Of a stretch of DNA of 45,897 nt, positions 8,281 through 15,910 are shown piece after piece (the stretch's first letter is position 1; the number at the start of each line of letters is the position of its first letter). Made by a program: the position numbers and the translations under genes. Location of the stretch: assembly GCA_017829075.1 (NCBI GenBank), contig JAGAJA010000086.1, positions 1-45,897 on the forward strand, given 5' to 3'. Under the pieces are notes generated by a model, which worked only from the letters and a program-made list of their open reading frames with translations, was not told where the DNA came from and did no database searches. The stretch comes from Oscillospiraceae bacterium. Its GTDB lineage: Bacteria > Bacillota_A > Clostridia > Oscillospirales > Ruminococcaceae.

Positions 8281-9128
8281 GAACTCTTGCGCGAATGCAT
8301 CCGGCAGTGTGCTTCGTTTATCTGCTTGCGGTCATCGGACTGACCGCGTTTGCCGGAGATCCGGTGGTCGTGCTGGAATCGCTTCTGGGGGCAGTACTTC
8401 TGGCGGCGGTATCCGGAACGGCAAAGGGAACTGCGGCATTCGCCGGAATTGCGCTGGCTGCGGCGCTGGCGAATTTTCTTTTCGTTCATAATGGTGAAAC
8501 CGCCCTGTTCTTTGTAGGAAATACCGCATTCACGCTTGAAGCGCTTGTTTATGGACTCTTTGTGGGGGTAATGCTGGCGGCGGTCTGCGTCTGGGGCGCT
8601 TGTGCGGTGAAATATGTGACAAGCGATAAATACGTCTGGCTGTTTGGCAGGGTCGTCCCTGCGGCGGGGCTTACCCTGTCCTGCGCTATACGTTTCCTGC
8701 CTATGTTCGTCCGGCGGACAAAGGAATTTGCCGCCGTTCAGAATAATTCCGGGCTGTCCGGCTCAGGTACTGTGCGCGGATATCTCAGGGCTTTCTCGGC
8801 GTCGGTGGGTTATTCCGCTGAACAGGCTATGGATTCGGCATTGTCCATGAAGGCAAGAGGATACGGCACTGCCCGGCGCACGAGCTTTTCACTTTATCGT
8901 GTTACCCTGAGGACAATTCTTGCAATGCTTGCAGTCGGAGCTTTGGGGGTATTGTGCTTTGTCCTGATTTTGACCGGAGCGGGAACATTTTACTTTTACC
9001 CCGCATTATCGGCAATACCCGCAGACCCGGCAGATATTGTGCTGTACTGCGGCTTCGGGGCTTTGTGCGTTATGCCGGCGGCGGTTGTCGTGTGGGAAAA
9101 TGTTCGTTTTATTGCTAATACTCGTTGA
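8253..9128 (+). CDS. ecfT: ECF transporter transmembrane T component
   Basis: A 291-aa membrane protein, the T subunit of an energy-coupling-factor importer that connects two ATPases to a substrate-binding S protein. Five to six hydrophobic helices are seen, and the hallmark coupling helix motif occurs as MDSALSMKARGYG (about residues 200-212; Ala-Arg-Gly). Start is uncertain: ATG 8253 has GAGGGG upstream but overlaps the phosphatase by 28 bp; ATG 8277 makes a typical ATGA overlap and gives MRTLARMHPAVCF. The ATPase gene begins 11 bp downstream, so both form one operon. No S component is present in the window, so the substrate (vitamin or metal) cannot be inferred. Confidence 0.9.
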   Translation: MAAQQRYYMRTLARMHPAVCFVYLLAVIGLTAFAGDPVVVLESLLGAVLLAAVSGTAKGTAAFAGIALAAALANFLFVHNGETALFFVGNTAFTLEALVYGLFVGVMLAAVCVWGACAVKYVTSDKYVWLFGRVVPAAGLTLSCAIRFLPMFVRRTKEFAAVQNNSGLSGSGTVRGYLRAFSASVGYSAEQAMDSALSMKARGYGTARRTSFSLYRVTLRTILAMLAVGALGVLCFVLILTGAGTFYFYPALSAIPADPADIVLYCGFGALCVMPAAVVVWENVRFIANTR

Positions 9129-9139
9129 AGGAATACAAT

Positions 9140-10678
9140 ATGGATCAGATAAAAATACAAGACCTGACGTTTGATTATCGCGGCGGAGGGAGAGCGCTTA
9201 ACGGAGTCAGCCTTTCCGTTCGGCCGGGAGAATTCGTGACCCTGTGCGGACTGTCCGGCTGCGGGAAAAGCACACTGCTGCGGCTGATGAAGCCGGGACT
9301 GTTCCCGCAGGGAAAAAAAACCGGCAGCGTGATTTTCCGCGGCAGTGAGCTTCCGGCAGAGCCAAGCCGGGAATCCGCTGCCGAGATCGGATTTGTAATG
9401 CAGGATCCGGAAAGCCAGACTGTCACCGACAAGGTATGGCATGAGCTTGCGTTCTCCTGCGAAAGCGTCGGAATGCCTCAGGGAGAGATACGGCGGAGAG
9501 TTGCGGAAATGGCGGGATATTTCGGTCTGGAGCAGCTTTTTGAGCGGGACACCTGCACCCTTTCCGGAGGTCAGAAGCAGCTTCTATGCCTTGCGTCGGC
9601 GGCGGCGCTTCACCCGGAATTGCTGCTGCTGGACGAGCCAACCTCCCAGCTTGACCCGATATCGGCGCAGGGATTTATTGACGCGGTGCGCAGGCTCAAC
9701 CGTGATTTCGGAGTAACTGTTATCGCGGCGGAGCACCGTCTGGAGGAGCTGCTCCCTATCTCCGACCGGGTGATTGTTATGGACAGGGGAGAGGTGATCG
9801 CCGACTGCCCGCCGGAATTGCTTGCGTCAGAGCTCCCGTCAGGACACCCCATGGAGTATTCACTTACTGCGGCGCAGCGGATATTCCGTATCGCCGGCGG
9901 TCAGGGAGCCTCCCCGGTTTCCGTCCGTCAGGGCAGGAACGATCCAGTTTGCCGGGAATATCTTGCGAAAAATAACGCCGAACAGATGAGAAACTTCACT
10001 CCGGCGGGAGAACCGGCTATCATAGTAAAGGAGCTTTGGGCAGGCTGGGGAAAGACCGCGCCGGAAGTGCTGCGGGGCGCTTCTTTAAAGCTGTATCCGG
10101 GGGAGATATATGCGATGATAGGCGGCAATGGTTCCGGAAAATCCACGCTTCTGAAAGCGATAACCGGCATAGTGAAGCCGCTGAGTGGTAAAATCAAACG
10201 CAGCAAGGGTCTTTTTACCGCATATCTTCCGCAGAACCCCTGTATGCTGTTCACCCACGAAACGGCTGGGGAAGAGGCTTCGGAAGAATACCTGAAACGG
10301 TTCGGGCTGTCGGAGCTTGCCGAAAGAAATCCCCTTGATCTGTCCGGCGGCGAGCGGCAAAGACTTGCGTTGGCGAAGCTCCTTTCAGGCGGCGACGGGC
10401 GCAGACCGGACGTGCTTCTGCTTGACGAGCCAACAAAGGGTATGGACGCAGCCGCAAAGCATGATTTCGCGGCATACCTAAAAGAGCTTGCGGCGGAGGG
10501 ACTTGCGGTGTTGTTGGTAACTCACGACACGGAGCTTGCCGCGGAATGCGCAGATATGTGCGGACTTCTTTTCAACGGAGAGGTTATCAACGAAGCTTCT
10601 CCGCAGGAGATGTTCAGTGAGAATTATTTCTACACTACTCCTATGCGAAGGCTTGCCAGAGGATTTGAAAATATCTGA
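9140..10678 (+). CDS. ecfA: ECF transporter double ATPase (fused EcfA1-EcfA2)
   Basis: A 512-aa protein with two complete ABC ATPase domains in one chain, powering ECF vitamin or metal uptake. First domain: Walker A GLSGCGKST near residue 39, signature LSGGQKQ near 140, Walker B LLLLDEPTSQLD. Second domain: Walker A GGNGSGKST near 330, signature LSGGERQR near 400, Walker B VLLLDEPTKGMD. All catalytic motifs are intact in both. A TTG at 9125 could extend the frame, but GAAGGA, overlapping the ecfT stop, is spaced for the ATG at 9140. Many Firmicutes encode the two ATPases separately; the fused form is common in Clostridia. Confidence 0.93.
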   Translation: MDQIKIQDLTFDYRGGGRALNGVSLSVRPGEFVTLCGLSGCGKSTLLRLMKPGLFPQGKKTGSVIFRGSELPAEPSRESAAEIGFVMQDPESQTVTDKVWHELAFSCESVGMPQGEIRRRVAEMAGYFGLEQLFERDTCTLSGGQKQLLCLASAAALHPELLLLDEPTSQLDPISAQGFIDAVRRLNRDFGVTVIAAEHRLEELLPISDRVIVMDRGEVIADCPPELLASELPSGHPMEYSLTAAQRIFRIAGGQGASPVSVRQGRNDPVCREYLAKNNAEQMRNFTPAGEPAIIVKELWAGWGKTAPEVLRGASLKLYPGEIYAMIGGNGSGKSTLLKAITGIVKPLSGKIKRSKGLFTAYLPQNPCMLFTHETAGEEASEEYLKRFGLSELAERNPLDLSGGERQRLALAKLLSGGDGRRPDVLLLDEPTKGMDAAAKHDFAAYLKELAAEGLAVLLVTHDTELAAECADMCGLLFNGEVINEASPQEMFSENYFYTTPMRRLARGFENI

Positions 10679-10709
10679 TTTAGTTTATATGGGAAATTTA
10701 TAAAAAGTG

Positions 10710-10738
10710 TTGATTTAGTTTAAATAGTGTGATATAAT
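10710..10738 (+). promoter_or_regulatory. Sigma-A promoter with direct repeat
   Basis: TTGATT (10710-10715), 17 bp, TATAAT (10733-10738). The 11-mer GATTTAGTTTA occurs at 10677-10687 and again at 10712-10722 overlapping the -35 box, 35 bp apart, so it may be a binding site. Confidence 0.7.
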
Positions 10739-10784
10739 AAAATTTGAAAATAAAGGCAGTTCTCAAAGGAGAGAAGCAAATCCC

Positions 10785-11414
10785 ATGAAAAAAAACATCA
10801 GAAATATTGTTTTTACAGCAGCACTGTCAATTGCGTTGACGCTTACTGCGTGCAGTGGTAATTCCGGTTCGTCTGAAACAGACAGCGTTCAGTCCGGGAC
10901 ACAGGAGTCTGAGCCTAAGGCAGGAAGCTCCACCGAAGAAGCCTCCGCGCCGCAGGAAGAACCGCAGACATCTGCTCCGGAGCAGTCACAGACAGAGGAA
11001 GCCCCGGTGGAAAGCGGTGAAACGGCGGATCTTCAGGCGATATATGATAAGATAAATGCGGCGGTAAACGGAAGCGGCGAGCTGGTAATGCTCCCGGAAA
11101 GCGATCCAATGATGATCGACAGCTTTTATTCTGGACTTTCAGAGGTGAATATAAAGCAGCAGCTTCTGTATATGGCTCCGGTGACAGGCTTCGCCTGCGA
11201 GGTGATGCTGGCTGAAGCGGAGGACAGCGGCAGCGCGGATAAGGCGGAGGAGATATTCCGCGCCAGAATAGAGCTTGGCGCGTCCGACGAATTCTATCCG
11301 GACACTGCGGCGGCGTGGCAGCAGAATGCGCAGGTTCAGCGCAGCGGCAATTTAGTTTGCATGATAGCCCTGCCGGAGGGTTATTCTATTCCGGACGACG
11401 TTTTTGCGTTGTGA
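10785..11414 (+). CDS. DUF4358 family lipoprotein
   Basis: A 209-aa exported lipoprotein. Residues 1-24 are a lipoprotein signal peptide with basic N-terminus (MKKNIRN), hydrophobic core and lipobox LTAC, lipid-modified Cys about residue 23. Then comes a 60-residue Ser/Glu/Pro/Gln-rich linker and a globular domain (about 85-209) that fits DUF4358: DLQAIYDKINAAV at its start and a conserved region NLVCMIALPEG near the end. Members are surface proteins of unknown function in Clostridia. GGAGAG precedes the ATG. It has its own promoter; no terminator is evident before moxR. Confidence 0.82.
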   Translation: MKKNIRNIVFTAALSIALTLTACSGNSGSSETDSVQSGTQESEPKAGSSTEEASAPQEEPQTSAPEQSQTEEAPVESGETADLQAIYDKINAAVNGSGELVMLPESDPMMIDSFYSGLSEVNIKQQLLYMAPVTGFACEVMLAEAEDSGSADKAEEIFRARIELGASDEFYPDTAAAWQQNAQVQRSGNLVCMIALPEGYSIPDDVFAL

Positions 11415-11508
11415 TTTTTCATGAAAGCCATTGGGGGAAGAATGTGCAGCATTAGGCTGCAAAAACCGTTATTGGGACGGCAAGAAATAAAGAAACAAGG
11501 AGCAGAAA

Positions 11509-12465
11509 ATGGCTTACATCAATGAAAACCAGCAGCTTATGATGAGGCTTGCCGGGGAAATATCAAAGGTAATAAAGGGAAAGAACGAGGCGGTGCAGCT
11601 TATTCTGACGGCGCTGCTGGCGCAGGGTCATGTCCTTATCGAGGACGTTCCCGGCGTGGGAAAGACAACGCTGGCAATGGCGCTTGGCAAAGCGACCGGA
11701 CTTAGCTTCCGGCGCGCGCAGTTCACACCGGACGTTATGGCTTCGGACATCACGGGCTTCACCATGTTCAACCGGGAGGAAAACCGTTTCGAGTACCGTT
11801 CCGGGCTTGTGATGACTAATATCCTCCTCGCGGACGAGATAAACAGAACCTCGCCGAAAACTCAGTCGGCTCTTCTTGAGGCTATGGAGGAAAAACGCGT
11901 GACGGTTGACGGCGTAGTGCATCAGCTCCCCTCACCGTTTATCGTTATCGCCACACAGAACTCTCAGGGCTATGTAGGTACATTTCCGCTGCCTGAGGCG
12001 CAGCTTGACCGTTTCATGATAAAGATAAGTCTTGGTTATCCCACGGTCGAGGAGGAAACCGGGATTCTTCTGGACAGGATAGGCAGCAATCCGGTGAACG
12101 ATGTTGAATCGGTGATGACCGCTGATCAGCTTGCCCAGTGCATTGAAGAGGTTCAGCAGGTTCAGCTTGCCGAGAGCCTTTGCCGCTATATCGCGGAGCT
12201 TTCGGCGGCGACAAGGGCGCACGGAGGAGTGGAGCTGGGCGTAAGCCCCCGTGCATCGCTTGCGATAATGCAGGCGAGCCGCGCATTCGCTTATTTGAAC
12301 GGCAGGGATTACGTTGTTCCGGAGGATATAGTGCGGCTTATGATCCCGGTATACAGCCACAGAATCGTGCTGAGGCAGGAGATGAAAATGCGCCGCATGG
12401 ACGTTACCGCAGTGCTTCAGGACGCTGTTTCGTCAGTAACGCCTCCTGTAAGGCGCGGTTTCTGA
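11509..12465 (+). CDS. MoxR family AAA+ ATPase
   Basis: A 318-aa AAA+ ATPase of the MoxR class, chaperone-like proteins that work with neighbouring DUF58 and VWA proteins. Walker A GVPGVGKTTLA near residue 47, Walker B ILLADEINR near 105, sensor 1 region FIVIATQNSQG, arginine-finger region LPEAQLDRFMIK, and C-terminal lid domain with SPRASLAIMQASRAFA. AAGGAG lies just before the ATG. The gap 11415-11508 contains only a small GCAGC/GCTGC hairpin and no clear promoter, so this gene may be read from the lipoprotein promoter. The DUF58 gene follows 19 bp later. Confidence 0.93.
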   Translation: MAYINENQQLMMRLAGEISKVIKGKNEAVQLILTALLAQGHVLIEDVPGVGKTTLAMALGKATGLSFRRAQFTPDVMASDITGFTMFNREENRFEYRSGLVMTNILLADEINRTSPKTQSALLEAMEEKRVTVDGVVHQLPSPFIVIATQNSQGYVGTFPLPEAQLDRFMIKISLGYPTVEEETGILLDRIGSNPVNDVESVMTADQLAQCIEEVQQVQLAESLCRYIAELSAATRAHGGVELGVSPRASLAIMQASRAFAYLNGRDYVVPEDIVRLMIPVYSHRIVLRQEMKMRRMDVTAVLQDAVSSVTPPVRRGF

Positions 12466-12484
12466 CAGAGGATAGGGGGCGGCA

Positions 12485-13666
12485 ATGCGCAGGAACAGAT
12501 TTCTTTATATTGTGCTGGTGCTAGCGTTTCTGATTTTCTCTGCTGCGTATCAGAGCAGGATTGCGTCGGTGCTGCTTATCGCTTCGCTGTGCTATCCGAT
12601 TTTGGCTGCGCTGTTCGTGCTTATCTCTGGATTTTTCGCGGATGTAGGGTTCGTTGAGAGCAGAGAGGTACACCAGAAGGGCGAGGAATTTGAGATATGG
12701 CTCTATATTCGGGGAAGATCTCCGTTACCCTATGCGCCGATTGAGCTTCAGTGCAATCTTCCGGACAGGGACACCGGATTATTTTCCGTTAAGAGAATAT
12801 ATGCGGCTGTGCCTCCTTTTGGGAGATGCAGGATATCGGTCGCTGCGATGCACAGATTCCGCGGCTCTTTTGTTGCCGAGATAAACCGCATCTCGGTTTA
12901 TGATCCGCTTAGGATCATACGGATTTCCCGAAGGATTTCAAAGGAAACCACGCTGGTTTTCCTGCCGAGGAGAATCAATATCGGGGAGTATTCCTCCGAA
13001 GCCCACGGCGAAAACAGCGCAAATCCGACTCCGCTGCTCAATGGCGAGCGCGAAGAGTTCTCTCATGTCCGTGAGTATCGCACCGGCGATATCATGCAGC
13101 TTGTTCACTGGAAGCTTACAGCAAAGCAGGACGAGATGATGATAAAGCAGTATGACGAGGAAACAGAGCAGCGGACGCTGATATTATGCGACTACAACTT
13201 TGATGTTTCATCTTCAGATACAGCAATGCGTCAGGCGGACGCGGTGATCGAGGCGGCGATTGCCTTTGCTCTTTCGGCAGTGAAGTCCGGCAGCGGAGCA
13301 GTTGTGGATATCGGAGCGGGAACGCCTGAGCTTCACTGTGCAATGAAGGATATGCCGGATTTTGAGCGGTTCTTTGATCTGATGTCGGTGCTTCCGGTAA
13401 GGATCCCGGTGATGGATCTCGGTGAGCTTATCAGCAGTATTCCAAGCAGCGGCGCGTCAACAGTGCTGCTGATTACCTGCCGTCTGACGGAGGAAACAAT
13501 AATTTCGGCGGAAATTGCTGCGGAAAGCTTTCGCGGCGAGGTCGCTCTGGTATGGCTCAGCCTCGGTACGCATTCTCCTTTGGAGGAGCAGGCGGAGGGC
13601 AAGCGGTTCCTTTTCTTCCCGGTCAGGGGTGAGCTTGATGAATTCTCCAAAAAAGGCTCTGAATAA
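12485..13666 (+). CDS. DUF58 domain membrane protein
   Basis: A 393-aa protein with two N-terminal transmembrane helices (about 5-50), a beta-rich region resembling an immunoglobulin-like fold, and the DUF58 core with its signature EFSHVREYRTGDIMQLVHWK around residues 190-210, then a VWA-like region (RTLILCDYNFD). DUF58 proteins pair with MoxR ATPases; the best-studied pairs affect cell envelope or assembly of secreted complexes. The usual third partner, a transglutaminase-like membrane protein, is absent: the next gene is a regulator with its own promoter. Confidence 0.9.
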   Translation: MRRNRFLYIVLVLAFLIFSAAYQSRIASVLLIASLCYPILAALFVLISGFFADVGFVESREVHQKGEEFEIWLYIRGRSPLPYAPIELQCNLPDRDTGLFSVKRIYAAVPPFGRCRISVAAMHRFRGSFVAEINRISVYDPLRIIRISRRISKETTLVFLPRRINIGEYSSEAHGENSANPTPLLNGEREEFSHVREYRTGDIMQLVHWKLTAKQDEMMIKQYDEETEQRTLILCDYNFDVSSSDTAMRQADAVIEAAIAFALSAVKSGSGAVVDIGAGTPELHCAMKDMPDFERFFDLMSVLPVRIPVMDLGELISSIPSSGASTVLLITCRLTEETIISAEIAAESFRGEVALVWLSLGTHSPLEEQAEGKRFLFFPVRGELDEFSKKGSE

Positions 13667-13673
13667 TATTATT

Positions 13674-13696
13674 CCCGGCGGTGATTTGCTGCCGGG
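13674..13696 (+). terminator. Weak hairpin after DUF58 gene
   Basis: CCCGGC (13674-13679) and GCCGGG (13691-13696) make a 6-bp stem followed by TCAATTTGT. Downstream at about 13746-13774 a weak AAGACA-17-TACAAT promoter could serve the next gene. Confidence 0.4.
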
Positions 13697-13804
13697 TCAA
13701 TTTGTAGCATAGTAAAGCCATTCTCAGGCAATTCGCTGTTTGTGGTAAAGACAAAATTTCGCTGATGTGGTACAATGGAGATACGAAAAGAGAGGGGCGA
13801 TAAT

Positions 13805-14779
13805 ATGGATATGGTGAAAATAGGGAAGTTTCTCGCTCAGCTTCGCCGGGAGCAGGATCTCACTCAGGAGCAGCTAGGCGAAAAGCTGGGAGTTACCAAC
13901 AAAACGATATCCCGCTGGGAAACCGGGAATTATCTGCCGCCGGTGGAAATGCTCCAGCTCATGAGCGACATTTATGGAGTTTCGATAAACGAGCTGCTCA
14001 GCGGCGAGCGTCTGACCGAGGAGAGTTACCGGGAAAAGGCGGAGGAGAACATCGCGGCGGCGATAGCGGAGAGCAGCTTTTCAGTCAAGGAGCGGGTGAA
14101 CTACTATCGCTGCAAGTGGACGAGGGATCACCTTGCGGGTACGGTCATCGGCTATGTGCTGCTGTTCGCTGCGCTGGCGGCGGGGTTGGCGCTCTGGAAA
14201 ACATGGCTTATGGCTGGTGGCGCGGCGGGAATATTCGGCTGGTATATCCTGCGGTACAATCAGATGATGGCTTATGTTGAGCGTAATGCCTATGATGGCA
14301 GCGGCTCCGGACATTTCGTGACTGTTGATAAATCAAGCATTAGTTTTAATAAGGCGGCAGTCGGGAGAACACTTTGCACTGCGCTGTGGTTTGCGATATG
14401 CGCGGCGGCGGGGGCGTATATTATTTTTGATGAAATGGCGTCCGTGTTATACGTTAGATTTGATATTGACGTACTTGCCCCGTTGGTACTCAGCTTTACT
14501 CTTTACTGGATTCTTTCACGCAGAACAGAGCTTCCCGTAAAGGCGAAAATCTTCGTATGCGCTGCGGCTGACCTGTTTGCCGCCGCAAAATACACCATGA
14601 ATGTTCTGGTCTGCATGGGTTCTGAACCGGTTTTCGGGATAACCTCTATTCCTGGAATCATTGCTGCTGTGGCTGGAGTTCATCTTGCATATGGCGCGGC
14701 GGTGTTAGTGGTTTCTGTTCTGGCGGCGGAGCTTTCTCTGCGGCTGATAAACCGAAAAAGCAAAAAAGAAATGGCATAA
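13805..14779 (+). CDS. XRE family regulator with C-terminal membrane domain
   Basis: A 324-aa protein. Residues 1-65 are a Cro/C1-type helix-turn-helix: FLAQLRREQDLTQEQLGEKL, then NKTISRWETGNYLPP, the most conserved stretch. Residues about 110-324 contain around six hydrophobic helices (for example AGTVIGYVLLFAALAAGLAL and VAGVHLAYGAAVLVVSVLAA). This architecture is known in Clostridia as a membrane-anchored one-component regulator; signal and target are unknown. Start chosen at 13805 because GAGAGGGG sits 10 bp upstream; an ATG at 13775 lacks a ribosome site. A strong terminator follows. Confidence 0.88.
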   Translation: MDMVKIGKFLAQLRREQDLTQEQLGEKLGVTNKTISRWETGNYLPPVEMLQLMSDIYGVSINELLSGERLTEESYREKAEENIAAAIAESSFSVKERVNYYRCKWTRDHLAGTVIGYVLLFAALAAGLALWKTWLMAGGAAGIFGWYILRYNQMMAYVERNAYDGSGSGHFVTVDKSSISFNKAAVGRTLCTALWFAICAAAGAYIIFDEMASVLYVRFDIDVLAPLVLSFTLYWILSRRTELPVKAKIFVCAAADLFAAAKYTMNVLVCMGSEPVFGITSIPGIIAAVAGVHLAYGAAVLVVSVLAAELSLRLINRKSKKEMA

Positions 14780-14785
14780 TAAACG

Positions 14786-14819
14786 AAAACCTGAGAAGCC
14801 TCGCGCCTCTCAGGTTTTT
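14786..14819. terminator. Bidirectional intrinsic terminator
   Basis: AAAACCTGAGA and TCTCAGGTTTTT form an 11-bp stem with A tract before and T tract after, placed between convergent genes. Confidence 0.9.
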
Positions 14820-14821
14820 GG

Positions 14822-15481
14822 TTATTTCAGAAGCTCCATAATCCCACGGCATATCCTCTGCGGAATCCTGCTGAAATGTCCGCCGGACTCGTGGACATAT
14901 GTTACCTGCGCAGTCCGCCCCGCTATGCGCTTTACCTCGTTGGTTTTATCCTCCACCGAAGCCATAAGCGGGTCGGGGGAATTCTTCTCCTTGCCGCCAA
15001 GACTGAGGTAGATTTTGCCGTGGAGAGGGTGATTTTTCAGGAACTCCGTCCACCCCGGAAACCACATCGAGCCGGAGCAGCTTGCCGCGCCGGATATCAC
15101 TCCCGGCTCTGACAATGCCGCCGCATACAGCGCGAAAAGCCCTCCCAGCGAGTAACCGCAGAGGTACACTCCGCTGAACCCGCCAAACCGCTGCTCAAGC
15201 TCCGCAGTGAACTCCGGCAGGAATTGAAGCAGCCTGTCCGCGCCGCTGCTGAATTTCCTGCCGCTGTCCAGTTCTGCTTCCCACGGGGAATAATCCCTGT
15301 CCCAGTCTATCTCGCCGAATTCCGCAAGCGTAAGCGGCTGGCAGTCTGTGTTTCGCAGGATTTCGGACACACTTCCGAACAATTCCCGCTCGAATCCGCT
15401 GAACAGCAGCACAAGCGCCGGTCTGCCGCAGCCTATCTGCTCCGCGCGGCAGCAAAATCCTGAAAGGCTGAACTCCGTCAA
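14822..15481 (-). CDS. Alpha/beta hydrolase (esterase-like)
   Basis: A 219-aa cytoplasmic alpha/beta hydrolase. The nucleophile elbow is GYSLGG (Ser near residue 109), the catalytic His probably lies in ESGGHFSRIP near the C-terminus, and an acid in DPLMASVED. It resembles esterase D/enterochelin-esterase-type serine hydrolases; substrate unknown. The start is a TTG at 15481 in a TTGA overlap with the deformylase stop; GGAGGG, encoded by the last Leu-Glu-Gly codons of the upstream gene, is spaced 8 bp from it, so translation is coupled. Last gene of the minus-strand unit GH3-deformylase-hydrolase. Confidence 0.8.
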   Translation of the reverse strand: MTEFSLSGFCCRAEQIGCGRPALVLLFSGFERELFGSVSEILRNTDCQPLTLAEFGEIDWDRDYSPWEAELDSGRKFSSGADRLLQFLPEFTAELEQRFGGFSGVYLCGYSLGGLFALYAAALSEPGVISGAASCSGSMWFPGWTEFLKNHPLHGKIYLSLGGKEKNSPDPLMASVEDKTNEVKRIAGRTAQVTYVHESGGHFSRIPQRICRGIMELLK

Positions 15482-15891
15482 ATCAGAATTCCCTCCAGAT
15501 GGTCAAGCTCATGCTGAATTATCTCCGCGGTGATCCCGTCGTACTTTTTCTTGCATTTTCTCATGCGTATATCAAGGAATTCCACCTCAATAGCTTCGTG
15601 GCGGGTGACGTCCTTTGCGCCCTCATGACAAAGGCAGTTTTCCTTTATCTCATAGGTTTCCGGACTTTTCCACTTTACCTGCGGATTCAGCATAACGACG
15701 TACTTTGCGCCCTCCTCAAATACGATTATCCGCTTGAGAACGCCGATCATATTCGCCGCCATTCCTACACATTCGTGGGAGTGAGCCGCAATGGTTTCCA
15801 CCATGTCCTGAGCTGTTTGCAGGTCGTTTTTGTCCGCCGGAAGGGACTTCTGGCTAAGCAGGAACTTGTCCTTTACAATAGGCTTAATCAT
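15478..15891 (-). CDS. def: Peptide deformylase (divergent)
   Basis: A 137-aa protein of the short clostridial/lactic peptide deformylase subgroup, metalloenzymes that remove the formyl group from nascent Met. Motif III HELDHLEG is intact at the C-terminus with both metal-binding His and the catalytic Glu. Motif I is CVGMAANMIG, as usual in this subgroup although the Gln of classical enzymes is replaced by Met. Motif II reads ENCLCHEG rather than EGCLS; the metal-binding Cys is kept but flanking residues differ. The frame extends upstream, but GAGAGT/AAAGGA favour the ATG at 15891 (MIKPIVKDKF). It lies 19 bp after the GH3 stop. The main housekeeping deformylase may be elsewhere. Confidence 0.85.
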   Translation of the reverse strand: MIKPIVKDKFLLSQKSLPADKNDLQTAQDMVETIAAHSHECVGMAANMIGVLKRIIVFEEGAKYVVMLNPQVKWKSPETYEIKENCLCHEGAKDVTRHEAIEVEFLDIRMRKCKKKYDGITAEIIQHELDHLEGILI

Positions 15892-15910
15892 ACTCTCGAA
15901 ATCCTTTCCT

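Noticed and set aside
8253..10678. Cobalt (Cbi) transporter operon
   Set aside because: T and A subunits resemble CbiQ/CbiO, but no CbiM/CbiN or other substrate protein is present, so the metal cannot be claimed.
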